From contig NZ_CP025513.1 in NCBI RefSeq assembly GCF_003491345.1, positions 124,001 to 188,000 on the forward strand: a stretch of DNA of 64,000 nt. Reading direction: 5' to 3'. Under the pieces are notes generated by a model that had not been told where the DNA came from, ran no database searches, and saw nothing but the letters and a program-made list of their open reading frames with translations. The stretch comes from Neorhizobium sp. SOG26. Its GTDB lineage: Bacteria; Pseudomonadota; Alphaproteobacteria; Rhizobiales; Rhizobiaceae. Positions 26,634-35,345 of this stretch are shown here, piece by piece (the stretch's first letter is position 1; every line of letters starts with the position of its first letter). The translations under genes were made by a program, and so were the position numbers.

Positions 26634-27566
26634 TCAGGCAGCCGGTGCGGCCGTCACCAGGCCGCACTCCTGTGCGCAGTATTGTGCAAGCTCTGCATGG
26701 GTGCAGAACCAGACGCTGCCCTTCGATTGAGCAAGCCGTATGATCTCCTCGAGAATAAAGATGCGCGAGCGATGTCCCACATGGTGTGGATGCAGCGTGA
26801 CCTGGAACAGGCCGCCCTCCTCCCAGGCATGCTCCAGTTCCCGCTGCAGGATATCGAGGACCATGGCAGGGCCGCCATATGGGCGTGCACCGGCCATTCT
26901 ATCCATCGCTACATAAGGCGCGTCGTCCCGAATCCACTCCACAGGAATTTCCACGATACCCGTCGGCTGGCCGTCCTCGAGCAGTTCGTAGGGTTCGTCG
27001 TCGGCCATCAGCGAGGAATCGTAAAGCAGCCTCATCTCCCGTGCGATCCCCAACGTGTAGGGGCTAAAATCCCAGGATGCGGTGCGCATGCCGACCGGAC
27101 GGACGCCTGAAATCTTCTCCAGCATATCCGCAGCCCGAAATGCCAGATCCCGCTCCGTGGCATGATCGAGCCGCGAGTTGAACTCGTGGATCCAGCTGTG
27201 CATTCCAAGTTCGTGGCCGCCCGCTATAACCGCCTTGACCTCTTCCGGATTGATCATCGCCGAGACCGCTGGCATGAAGAAGGACGCGGGCACGCAATAC
27301 TTCTCGAGGAGCGCCAAGATCCGCGGCGTCCCGCGGCGCGCACCATACTGCCCTTGGCTCAAGCGGCTGATGGATATGCCGCCATTCCTCAGCTCGAAAG
27401 TTTCGTGATCACTGTCGAACGAGACCGCCACCGCCATTCGAGCCCCGTTCTTCCAGGAAGCCGGCTTGAGGCAGCGCCCAGCTCGTGCTTTGAGGAGCTT
27501 CTCACGCCAGGTTTCCTCTGCCCATGTCCAGGGTTGGTTCTGATCGTGCTCTTGGGTAACGCTCAT
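26634..27566 (-). CDS. Polysaccharide deacetylase (NodB-fold) family hydrolase
   Basis: NodB-homology enzyme of 310 residues. Metal and catalytic positions are visible: D51/D53 in SFDSDHETF (motif 1), H123 and H127 in HSWIHEF (motif 2), then RTASWDFSPYT (motif 3) and LHPHHVG (late histidines). There is no signal peptide, so it is cytoplasmic. This subgroup is closer to PuuE-type allantoinases and cyclic-imide amidohydrolases than to secreted chitin deacetylases. It is the first gene of the Dpp operon, 45 bases ahead of the binding protein, so hydrolysis of an imported amide or imide is a reasonable inference. Confidence 0.85.
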   Translation of the reverse strand: MSVTQEHDQNQPWTWAEETWREKLLKARAGRCLKPASWKNGARMAVAVSFDSDHETFELRNGGISISRLSQGQYGARRGTPRILALLEKYCVPASFFMPAVSAMINPEEVKAVIAGGHELGMHSWIHEFNSRLDHATERDLAFRAADMLEKISGVRPVGMRTASWDFSPYTLGIAREMRLLYDSSLMADDEPYELLEDGQPTGIVEIPVEWIRDDAPYVAMDRMAGARPYGGPAMVLDILQRELEHAWEEGGLFQVTLHPHHVGHRSRIFILEEIIRLAQSKGSVWFCTHAELAQYCAQECGLVTAAPAA

Positions 27567-27671
27567 CCGTAACCTTCGTCCTCTGGAGCTTCGCGATGCG
27601 GCCTATTGCCTCTGCTTCAAAATCGTTACATGTCCAACAATTAGCCAGCAAGCGAGGTATTGTTCACATCC

Positions 27672-28490
27672 ATGAACTCAGAAGTGAAGAGCGCCGGACG
27701 CATCCTTGACCTCCTCGACTACCTCTCGCGTCGGCGCGAACCGGTAACGTTATCTCAGATCATCCGAGACCTCGGTTTTCCTAAATCCAGCACTCACGGC
27801 TTGTTGCAGACGCTCGCGGCGCGGGGCCACCTCATGCAGGACATCTACGGTCGCTATATCCTGATTGAATCGAGCCACGGCTTCCCCTTTCGGCAGCATG
27901 AAGAGCCGCTTGTCATCACGGCGCGCCCATTCATGGAGCGGTTGCGCGACCAGTCTGGAGAGACGGTGCTTCTTTCGACAATGAATGCTCGCTGCGAAAT
28001 CAGACGGCTGGCCAAATGCGTGAGCAACGAACCAATCCGCTATGACGTGAACATGGACGCGGCTATTGTTCCCTACTGCACGGCCACCGGCCGCTTGTTG
28101 CTCGCCCACGCACACCCGGACGTGCTCGAGGACTATTTTTCGCGAGTGCAGCTTCTGACCTATACGCGCTACACCGTCTGCGACCGTGAGCAGTTGCGGC
28201 GATTGTTGGTCAAAGTTCGCCAAGATGGCTATGCGCTGAACGATCAGGAATTCGTTACCGGATCCACCGGAATCGCCGCGCCCGTGCGGGATCGCGAAGG
28301 GAATGTGGTGGCAGCGCTGAATCTGGGCACGCTGACGTCTCGCTTTTCTGAACGCCGTGAGCTGCTGATCCTGATGGTCCGCAGCTTTGCACACGACATC
28401 AGCCGTGCCTTTGGCTTCCAGGCAACGACTGGGGGGCGCATGGCGGACGAAGGAAAGCCACCCAACCGAATGAAGGACCCGCGGGCTTAG
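27672..28490 (+). CDS. IclR family transcriptional regulator
   Basis: Regulator of about 272 residues from the ATG at 27672; a TTG at 27660 is an alternative. The winged helix is at about residues 5-70 (SAGRILDLLDYLSRRREPVTLSQIIRDLGFPKSSTHGLLQTLAARGHL). The effector domain follows, with AIVPYCTATGRLLLAH, GYALNDQEFVTGSTGIAAPVRDREGNVVAALN and a C-terminal helix. It is divergent from the hydrolase/Dpp operon and is its likely regulator. The gap of about 105 bases must hold both promoters. Confidence 0.92.
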   Translation: MNSEVKSAGRILDLLDYLSRRREPVTLSQIIRDLGFPKSSTHGLLQTLAARGHLMQDIYGRYILIESSHGFPFRQHEEPLVITARPFMERLRDQSGETVLLSTMNARCEIRRLAKCVSNEPIRYDVNMDAAIVPYCTATGRLLLAHAHPDVLEDYFSRVQLLTYTRYTVCDREQLRRLLVKVRQDGYALNDQEFVTGSTGIAAPVRDREGNVVAALNLGTLTSRFSERRELLILMVRSFAHDISRAFGFQATTGGRMADEGKPPNRMKDPRA

Positions 28491-28694
28491 GGCTCAATGC
28501 AACGGTATCACTCACAGCTTGTTGTGCACCCGAATACTGGCTCCGACAGCGCTCCGCCCTAGATGGACATTCGCAACAGGGGGGAACCGACAGCCGATGC
28601 CATATTCAGGTTTGCTCACAACACGCACGGTGCGAAACGGCTCGAACGCAACAGACACTAGGGCATTCCCGAATAGCATGAGCGGGAACCCGGC

Positions 28695-29195
28695 GTGATC
28701 CTGGCGCTGAAGGTCATACATATCGCAGCCATTGCCATTTGGGCGGGTGGTATCGTCAGCCTTCCGGGCCTTTACGTCCAACGCGCGCACGTCCAGGATA
28801 AGGAGTCCCTGTATCGCCTGCAGATGATGGTGCGGTTCGCATATGTCTCCATTATTTCTCCGGCAGCCTTCCTTGCAGTCATCAGCGGCACACTGCTGAT
28901 CTTCGGAAGAGAAACCTTCGCCGGCTGGTTCTCCATCAAGCTCTTTTTCGTGGGGCTCCTGGCCATCCTCCATGTCCTCACAGGCCTCATCATCATCCGC
29001 CTGTTCCGGGAGGGCGAGATCTATCCCGTCTGGCGCTTCATCGTAGCGACCATCATCACCTGCGCCGTCATCCTCGTCATTTTGCTGGTTGTTCTGGCAA
29101 AGCCGTCGATCGACATCGCCATTCCCGCCGCGCTCATGGAACCGGGCGGCCTGCGGCGCCTCGTCCAGGGCCTCAGTCCCTGGACGATACCATGA
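28695..29195 (+). CDS. CopD/DUF2269-like integral membrane protein
   Basis: Membrane protein of 166 residues starting with GTG, with GGGA eight bases upstream. There are four hydrophobic helices (about 5-22, 46-66, 78-98 and 110-135). The first carries the H-x7-W-x-GG pattern (VIHIAAIAIWAGG) seen in CopD-like proteins, which in oxidase clusters are associated with heme or copper handling. It is the first gene of the cytochrome oxidase cluster, and its 3' end overlaps the convergent DUF2231 gene by 23 bases. Function is inferred from context only. Confidence 0.75.
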   Translation: MILALKVIHIAAIAIWAGGIVSLPGLYVQRAHVQDKESLYRLQMMVRFAYVSIISPAAFLAVISGTLLIFGRETFAGWFSIKLFFVGLLAILHVLTGLIIIRLFREGEIYPVWRFIVATIITCAVILVILLVVLAKPSIDIAIPAALMEPGGLRRLVQGLSPWTIP

Positions 29196-29673
29196 GGCCG
29201 ATGCCATGATCGAAGATCAGCTTGCCGCCATGCCATCCGGCCATTCCGGTGATAACCGCGGCCATCGCCGACACGAGCAGGCCGTGGGGCAACACATCGG
29301 CGGCATCCGTGACCCTCATTCCCCAGTTGAGGCCGCAAATCGCGATCAAGGTGACTGCAGCAATGGCATGAGCCCAGCTGGCCACCCTTTCACGGATGCC
29401 CGCAACGGCCAGCAGTTCGGCTGTGCCCACCGCGCCGGCCGCCAGTCCCAGAAAGAAGGCGCCGCCGGAAGACCATACACCTGCCCGCAGCCAGAATGGG
29501 TCGGCAGACCACCAGTAGAAGACGTCAACGCCCAGTGTGACGAAGACGAGCGCGATCGGAAAATGCACGGTCATGGCATGAAGGGGATGACCGGCGACAG
29601 CCACCGCGGAACTGGCATCTTTCTCCTCGATCTTGGAGATCACCGGATTGGCGCTGTCGCTCGTCTGTACCAT
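29173..29673 (-). CDS. DUF2231-type membrane protein
   Basis: Membrane protein of 166 residues with four hydrophobic helices. It has the DUF2231 features of GHPLHAMTVHFPIALVFVTLGVDVFYW near residues 28-54 and a last helix with PHGLLVSAMAAVITGMAGWHGGKLIF. Conserved histidines (H29, H32, H37) could bind a heme or a metal, but the family function is unknown. GAGGAG precedes the ATG. It runs opposite to its neighbours, divergent from coxB and overlapping the CopD-like gene tail to tail. Confidence 0.8.
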   Translation of the reverse strand: MVQTSDSANPVISKIEEKDASSAVAVAGHPLHAMTVHFPIALVFVTLGVDVFYWWSADPFWLRAGVWSSGGAFFLGLAAGAVGTAELLAVAGIRERVASWAHAIAAVTLIAICGLNWGMRVTDAADVLPHGLLVSAMAAVITGMAGWHGGKLIFDHGIGLMVSSRD

Positions 29674-29703
29674 TGCGTCGCTCCTCTTTCGCGAACAATA
29701 CCG

Positions 29704-30402
29704 GTGCCGCGCCGCTTGTTCCCGAAATTCACCGGCATGGGCAGCCTCGGTATAGTTGCCGGCTGCAGCGGCGACCTTTCGGCTCTGGACCCTGCTGGTC
29801 CTTCGGCCGCTTCCATCGCCACTTTATGGTGGGTGATGCTTGCGGCCGCAGCCGTCCTGTTCCTGCTGGTCGTCGGGCTGTTCCTGACAACCGTCTTCGT
29901 CCCCCATTTCGGCCGACGCGTGACACAGGGTCAATGGATCATCTATGGCGGGATTGCGCTTCCGCTACCCCTGCTGGCCCTCCTCACCTTCTTTGCCTTC
30001 TGGCAGGGCGAGTATCTGCTTCGCGGAGCAGGTCCGCCGCCCGATGATATCTACCGTGTTGAGGCGCATGGCACGATGTGGTCGTGGCAGTTCTCCTATC
30101 CAGACGCACCGGGGAAAGCGCCGACGCAAGACGTGCTGCATGTTCCGGCAGCGCGCACGGTCGAAATTGCCGTCACAAGCGGCGATGTCATCCACAGCTT
30201 CTGGATCCCCCGTTTGGGCGGCAAGATAGATGCTGTACCGGGACACGTTAACTACCTGAGGCTTCGCGCAGATCACCCCGGACGATACGGCGGGGTCTGC
30301 TCGGAGTACTGCGGCACAGGGCATGCCGGCATGCGTTTCGAGGTGGAGGCGTTCGAAGATGCCGCTTCTGCAGCGGAGTCTGAAAGCAAGGAGCGGAAAT
30401 GA
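29704..30402 (+). CDS. coxB: Cytochrome c oxidase subunit II, lipoprotein form
   Basis: Electron-entry subunit of a heme-copper oxidase, 232 residues from a GTG start at 29704. An N-terminal signal with lipobox IVAGC gives a lipid-anchored C21, then two membrane helices (about 37-63 and 78-102) and a cupredoxin domain. All CuA ligands are present: H164, C199, E201, C203, H207 and M210. There is no C-terminal heme c domain. The open frame extends upstream to 29089 across the antisense DUF2231 gene; that part is not coding. The stop overlaps the fused subunit I gene by four bases. Confidence 0.9.
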   Translation: MPRRLFPKFTGMGSLGIVAGCSGDLSALDPAGPSAASIATLWWVMLAAAAVLFLLVVGLFLTTVFVPHFGRRVTQGQWIIYGGIALPLPLLALLTFFAFWQGEYLLRGAGPPPDDIYRVEAHGTMWSWQFSYPDAPGKAPTQDVLHVPAARTVEIAVTSGDVIHSFWIPRLGGKIDAVPGHVNYLRLRADHPGRYGGVCSEYCGTGHAGMRFEVEAFEDAASAAESESKERK

Positions 30403-32912
30403 CCGAGCGTCACGAGCAAAAGCTGTCTCCGGTGGCGCTCCACCACGCTCTTGAGGAGGTGTGGGGCACCAAACCGGGTTGGCGAAGGCTGGCGACGATC
30501 AACCACAATGTCGTCGGCAAGCGCTTCATGCTGACGGCGCTGATCTTCTTCGCGATCGGCGGTTTGTTGGCGATGCTGATCCGGGTGCAACTTGCCTCGT
30601 CGGAAAGCGTGTTCATGGATGCGGACCAGTACGCCCAGGTCTTCACCATGCACGGTTCCATCATGATGTTCCTGTTTGCCATACCCTTCTTCGAAGGGCT
30701 GACGATCTATCTGCTGCCTAAGCTTCTCGGAACGCGTGACCTCGCCTTCCCCCGCATGTCCGCCTATGGTTACTGGTGTTATCTTTTTGGTGGGTCCATC
30801 CTCATCGCCGCATTGGTCGGCGGCGTCGCGCCCGATAGCGGCTGGTTCATGTACACGCCGCTTTCCTCCTCGACCTATGCGCCCGGCATCAACTCCGACG
30901 TCTGGCTGCTCGGCATCACCTTCGTTGAAATTTCCGCTCTGTCCGCCGCGATCGAGATCATCGTGACGATCCTGAAGTTGAGAGCCGCAGGCATGTCCCT
31001 GGACAGGATGCCGATCTTCGCGTGGTACATGCTGGTGGTCGCGACGATGATGCTGGTCGGCTTTCCGCCGCTCATCCTTGGCTCCATTCTGCTCGAACTC
31101 GAGCGCGCCTTCGACCTTCCCTTTTTTGATCCAACACACGGCGGCGATCCGCTTTTGTGGCAACATCTTTTCTGGCTGTTCGGCCATCCGGAAGTCTACA
31201 TCATATTCCTGCCCGCGGCGGGGGCGATATCCACGATCCTGCCGGTCTTTGCCAGCACACCGTTGGCGGGCTACCGCATCATCGTTGCCGCGCTTGTTTC
31301 CATGGCCTTCCTCTCGTTCGGGCTCTGGGTCCACCACATGTACACGACCGGCATTCCGCATGTGGCGCTGTCGTTCTTTTCAGCGGCAAGCGCGCTGGTG
31401 GCGGTGCCGACCGCAATCCAAATCTTCGCCTGGCTCGCGACCATCAGCCATGGAAGGCCGCGGTTCAGCATCCCGATGCTGCACATCTTCGGCTTCTTCT
31501 TCGTCTTCGTCATTGGTGGTCTGACGGGGGTAATGCTGGCCATGGTCCCATTCGACTGGCAGGCCCACGACACCCATTTCGTCGTCGCGCATCTCCACTA
31601 TGTCCTGGTCGGCGGCTTCGTATTCCCGATGATGGCTGCCGCATACTATTGGCTGCCTCACATCACCGGGCGACAGCCGGTCCAGCACCTGTCGCAAGCC
31701 GCGTTCTGGATGATCTTCATCGGGTTCAACGTGACCTTCTTCATGATGCACCTGACTGGGTTGCGCGGCATGCCGCGGCGAGTCTTCGAATATCCCAGGG
31801 AGTCGGGATGGGAGACGCTGAACTTCATCTCCTCCCTGGGAAGTTTCGTGATGGCGATGGGTTTTGCCTTGCTGGCGCTGGACTTCATCCTGCTCTTCCG
31901 GTTCGGGCGGCGATATCATCGCAACCCGTGGAAAGCTGGAACACTCGAATGGGCAATGCCGACACCTCCAGCGTCCTACAATTTCGCTTCCCTGCCATCC
32001 GTCGACCGGCGCGCAGATCAGCTCGACCCAAATATGCTGGGCGCGCAACTTGCTGCGGGCGAAGGATATCTTGGATTTCTTCGCGATGACCGCATGGAAC
32101 TCCTCGCGGTTAATATCGTCTCGGGCGAACCGGAGCATGTGGTTCGCTTCCCCCGCCAAAGCTACCTTCCGCTTCTGACCGCGGTTGCGACTGGCGGCGT
32201 CTTTGGCTCGCTGTTGCTGAAACTTTACTGGCTGACGCCACTTGCGTTCATCGCCGTTGTTCTTCTCTTCCTGTGCTGGACACCCGACACCGGTGAAAAA
32301 CGTGACATGCATAGCCTGCCAATCGGCAACCACGTGGAAGTTCCGCCGCATCTCGAAGCCGAACGACCTCCGTCCTGGTGGGCCATGATACTTGCGATCG
32401 TGGCAGATGCGACAAGCTACATCTCGCTACTCTTCGGTGGGCTTTTTCTTTGGGTTTCGGCACCGAACTGGCCACCCGCCGTCACTGTCGAGATTGCCAT
32501 TGCGCCTTGCGTGGTCATCGCCGTTTTGTTGATGCTGTCCGCGCTGTGCTCTCATAGGGCAACTCCGGCAGGACAACATGCTTCCCGCTACCTGCTGATT
32601 TGCGCGCTTACCCAGGCAGCCAGCACGGTTGGGTTTGTCTGGCTTTCGCTGACTAGCGTTCCGGACCCCAGCCAGCACGCAGTGGCGGCCACCGTCTTCA
32701 TTGTCTTCGTTTATGCCGGGCTTCATTGTGGCCTAAGCGCGGTCTTGGGTGGCTATGGCCTATGGCGCATCCGCAACGGCTATGTCTCTGCACGGCGGAA
32801 CCTTGATCTGCGCATCTCGAATCTCTGGCAGGAATATTCGACGATAATCGGCGGCGCGTCACTCGTGTTTCCTGCCCTTCTTGCGAGCCTTGCCAACGGA
32901 TCAGCACCATGA
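30399..32912 (+). CDS. Fused cytochrome c oxidase subunits I and III
   Basis: Proton-pumping heme-copper oxidase core, 837 residues. Subunit I occupies about 1-560: heme ligands H85 and H400 (low-spin heme) and H398 (high-spin heme), CuB ligands H263, H312 and H313, and the cross-linked Y267 in GHPEVY. Subunit III follows at about 650-835 with WWAMILAIVADATSYISLLFGGLFLW. D114 (D-pathway entry) and E265 (upper D pathway) are kept. However, the D-pathway asparagine position is S121 and the K-pathway lysine position is Q341 (PTAIQIFAW). No heme A synthesis or copper chaperone genes are adjacent. Confidence 0.93.
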   Translation: MTERHEQKLSPVALHHALEEVWGTKPGWRRLATINHNVVGKRFMLTALIFFAIGGLLAMLIRVQLASSESVFMDADQYAQVFTMHGSIMMFLFAIPFFEGLTIYLLPKLLGTRDLAFPRMSAYGYWCYLFGGSILIAALVGGVAPDSGWFMYTPLSSSTYAPGINSDVWLLGITFVEISALSAAIEIIVTILKLRAAGMSLDRMPIFAWYMLVVATMMLVGFPPLILGSILLELERAFDLPFFDPTHGGDPLLWQHLFWLFGHPEVYIIFLPAAGAISTILPVFASTPLAGYRIIVAALVSMAFLSFGLWVHHMYTTGIPHVALSFFSAASALVAVPTAIQIFAWLATISHGRPRFSIPMLHIFGFFFVFVIGGLTGVMLAMVPFDWQAHDTHFVVAHLHYVLVGGFVFPMMAAAYYWLPHITGRQPVQHLSQAAFWMIFIGFNVTFFMMHLTGLRGMPRRVFEYPRESGWETLNFISSLGSFVMAMGFALLALDFILLFRFGRRYHRNPWKAGTLEWAMPTPPASYNFASLPSVDRRADQLDPNMLGAQLAAGEGYLGFLRDDRMELLAVNIVSGEPEHVVRFPRQSYLPLLTAVATGGVFGSLLLKLYWLTPLAFIAVVLLFLCWTPDTGEKRDMHSLPIGNHVEVPPHLEAERPPSWWAMILAIVADATSYISLLFGGLFLWVSAPNWPPAVTVEIAIAPCVVIAVLLMLSALCSHRATPAGQHASRYLLICALTQAASTVGFVWLSLTSVPDPSQHAVAATVFIVFVYAGLHCGLSAVLGGYGLWRIRNGYVSARRNLDLRISNLWQEYSTIIGGASLVFPALLASLANGSAP

Positions 32913-33265
32913 CTGTCCCGCCGCTCATCGCACTGATCGCCAGCTTTGCCCTGTGGAGCCTGATCTTCATCCTGTTCTACGCCGCACAGGCAACAGGGTG
33001 TCATCTCGTAGGCGGCGACAATGCAATGCGCATGTCCGACCCGTACATTCTGCGTGGCGTGCTGAGCCTTTGCGTTGCTGTCGCGTCGGTGGCGATGTTG
33101 CTGCTGTTCCTGAAAAGCCTACGACTGCGCCGGCAGCAACCACAGCAGGCGGAAACAACCTCCAGCTTTTTCAGCGAACTCGCTACCTATGTCTGGGCCG
33201 CGGCACTCTTCGCGACACCGTTCTGCTTCGGCGGTGTCGCGTGGCTGACCCTTTGCGGGACCTGA
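32909..33265 (+). CDS. Small membrane protein of the oxidase cluster
   Basis: 118 residues with three hydrophobic segments (about 5-25, 48-68 and 90-110). The ATG overlaps the oxidase stop by four bases, so it is co-translated with the fused oxidase. I recognise no family. Its size and position suggest an accessory subunit of the oxidase, comparable in role to subunit IV proteins. Confidence that it is a real gene is good; the function is only inferred from the coupling. Confidence 0.75.
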   Translation: MTVPPLIALIASFALWSLIFILFYAAQATGCHLVGGDNAMRMSDPYILRGVLSLCVAVASVAMLLLFLKSLRLRRQQPQQAETTSSFFSELATYVWAAALFATPFCFGGVAWLTLCGT

Positions 33266-33297
33266 ATCCTTAGGGTTTGGTCGTCTGGGCGAGCGCC

Positions 33298-34485
33298 TTA
33301 AACTTCGTCCAGATAACGCTCCGCCAACCTCGCCCACATCGCTGCACCCGTGGTCAGGCTGCCGTCGTTGAAGTCGTACTTCGAGGAATGAAGAATGGCG
33401 GAGTCCGTACCGTTGCCGAGACGGAGGAAGCTGCCGGGACGGTGGTGGAGGAAATAGGCAAAGTCTTCGCTGCCCGGCAAGGGTGGGCAAGTCGAGACAT
33501 TGTCCGAGCCTACAAGCTCTTCGGCCACCTGACGTGCAAAGGCGGTCTCAGTCTCTGAGTTCATCACGACCGGATAACCGTACTCGTATTCGATTTCTGC
33601 GGTCGCGCCATGACCCTCGGCAACGCTGTGCGTCAGCTTGCGGATGCGTTCTTCCAGAAGCGTAGCGACAACCGGATGGAAATAGCGAACGCTCATCGAG
33701 ATCTTCGCGGTGTTCGGGATGACGTTCGAGGCTTCGCCCGCATGGATCGTGCTGACCGTCACGACCGCGGTTTGGGTCGGGTCGACGTTGCGGGAGACGA
33801 TCGACTGCAGCGTCATGACCAGATTACAAGCAACGAGGACGGGGTCCACCGTCAGGTGCGGCCGAGAAGCGTGGCCACCCTTGCCGGTGATGGTGATGCG
33901 AACGGTGTTGCCACCCGCCATGATGGCGCCCGGACGCGTCAGGATCGCACCCGCCGGCATTCCCGGATGATTGTGCAAGCCGAAGATCGCATCGATCGGG
34001 AAGCGCTCGAACAGACCGTCAGCGATCATTTTCTGCGCTCCGCTCTCGTTTCCGGCCTCCTCGGCCGGCTGGAAGATTAAGGTCACGGTGCCGTTGAACC
34101 GCCGCGTACGCGCCAGGTATTCCGCCGCGCCCAGGAGCATGGTCGTATGGCCGTCGTGGCCGCAGGCGTGCATCTTGCCCGCGAAGGTGCTCGCATAGGC
34201 GACGCCCGTCTCTTCCATGATGGGCAGTGCATCCATGTCGGCTCGGATGCCGATGCTCTTGGTGCCGGTGCCGTTCTTCAGCGTCGCGACGACCCCGTGG
34301 CCACCAACATTACGGGTGACCTGGTATCCCCAGCTCTCAAGCCTGTCTGCCACGAAACGGGCCGTTTCAACTTCCTCGAAGGAGAGTTCCGGATGGCTGT
34401 GCAGATGCTGGCGCGTGGCCTTCAGCTCTGCCTCCATCGTATCGAAGTCGGAGACGCGGGCGTAGAGATTGTCTTGAGCAGGCAT
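33298..34485 (-). CDS. M20 family amidohydrolase (hippurate/N-acyl amino acid hydrolase type)
   Basis: Metal-dependent amidohydrolase of about 395 residues from the ATG at 34485 (MPAQDNLYAR). The metal site of the HipO subgroup is visible: C108 and H110 in HACGHDGH, E142/E143 in AEEAG, H171 in GLHNHP and a C-terminal histidine in LHHRPGS. Related enzymes cleave hippurate, indole-acetyl amino acids or N-acetyl amino acids. It is the last gene of a polar amino-acid ABC operon, which suggests that an imported N-acyl or otherwise amide-linked amino acid is split inside the cell. Confidence 0.9.
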   Translation of the reverse strand: MPAQDNLYARVSDFDTMEAELKATRQHLHSHPELSFEEVETARFVADRLESWGYQVTRNVGGHGVVATLKNGTGTKSIGIRADMDALPIMEETGVAYASTFAGKMHACGHDGHTTMLLGAAEYLARTRRFNGTVTLIFQPAEEAGNESGAQKMIADGLFERFPIDAIFGLHNHPGMPAGAILTRPGAIMAGGNTVRITITGKGGHASRPHLTVDPVLVACNLVMTLQSIVSRNVDPTQTAVVTVSTIHAGEASNVIPNTAKISMSVRYFHPVVATLLEERIRKLTHSVAEGHGATAEIEYEYGYPVVMNSETETAFARQVAEELVGSDNVSTCPPLPGSEDFAYFLHHRPGSFLRLGNGTDSAILHSSKYDFNDGSLTTGAAMWARLAERYLDEV

Positions 34486-34550
34486 AGATTGTCCAGACTT
34501 GATCCAAATGCATGAAGCCACGGCCATGCAGCCGTGGCGGCTCGGCAGAA

Positions 34551-35345
34551 CTACAGGAAGCGCGACAGGAAGGCCTGGGTGCGAGGATGCTGCGGGTTTC
34601 CGATCACGTCCTCCGGGCGTCCCTGTTCAACAATGACCCCACCGTCCATGAACACGACACGGTCGGCCGCCTCCTTTGCGAAACCGATCTCGTGGGTGAC
34701 GACGATCATCGTCAGGCCCTGTTTGGCCAGATCCTTCATCGTCGCCAGCACTTCGCCAACGAGCTCCGGATCCAGCGCAGAGGTCGGTTCATCAAACAGC
34801 ATCAACTTCGGCTTGATTGCCAGCGCACGCGCGATTGCGACGCGTTGCTGCTGACCGCCGGAAAGCTGGCGCGGATAGCTGTTTTCCTTCTCGGAAAGGC
34901 CAACGCGCTTGAGCAGCTGGCGGGCGTTCTCGATCGCGTCCCTGCGGCTTTCGCCATGCACCCCGACCGGCGCTTCAATGATGTTCTGCAGCACAGTCAT
35001 GTGCGGGTAGAGATTGAACTGCTGGAACACCATACCGATCTTGCGGCGCTGGCGGGCGATACCGTTCGGCGTCAGCTTCTGCAGCTTGTCATTCTTCACC
35101 CGGTAGCCGATCTGCTCGCCGTCCACCTCGATGAAGCCCTTCTGGATCGCTTCTAGGTGGTTGATGCAGCGCAGGAAGGTCGATTTACCGGAACCCGACG
35201 GGCCCAGGATGACGACGACCTCGCCCGGAGCGACGTCGAGGTCGATGCCTTTCAGCACCTCAAGTTGGTCGAAGGACTTGTGGACGTTGCGTGCCTGCAC
35301 AAGCGGCCTGGTGCCCACAGCACTTTGATTGAGAGCGCCGGTCAA
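34551..35345 (-). CDS. Polar amino-acid ABC transporter ATP-binding protein (GlnQ-like)
   Basis: ATPase of 264 residues. Walker [10 protein letters not shown] is at 48-56, signature LSGGQQQR at 161-168 and Walker B LMLFDEP at 181-187. The start overlaps the permease stop by four bases. The 66-base gap to the M20 gene has no terminator, so the two are likely co-transcribed. Confidence 0.95.
   Translation of the reverse strand: MTGALNQSAVGTRPLVQARNVHKSFDQLEVLKGIDLDVAPGEVVVILGPSGSGKSTFLRCINHLEAIQKGFIEVDGEQIGYRVKNDKLQKLTPNGIARQRRKIGMVFQQFNLYPHMTVLQNIIEAPVGVHGESRRDAIENARQLLKRVGLSEKENSYPRQLSGGQQQRVAIARALAIKPKLMLFDEPTSALDPELVGEVLATMKDLAKQGLTMIVVTHEIGFAKEAADRVVFMDGGVIVEQGRPEDVIGNPQHPRTQAFLSRFL

Noticed and set aside
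28512..29207. 231-codon minus-strand open frame
   Set aside because: It is rich in D and E and overlaps the CopD-like membrane protein, which has clear helices, a start and a ribosome-binding site.
30273..31361. 362-codon minus-strand open frame
   Set aside because: It is antisense to the oxidase subunit genes whose metal ligands are intact; its composition is highly charged and low in complexity.
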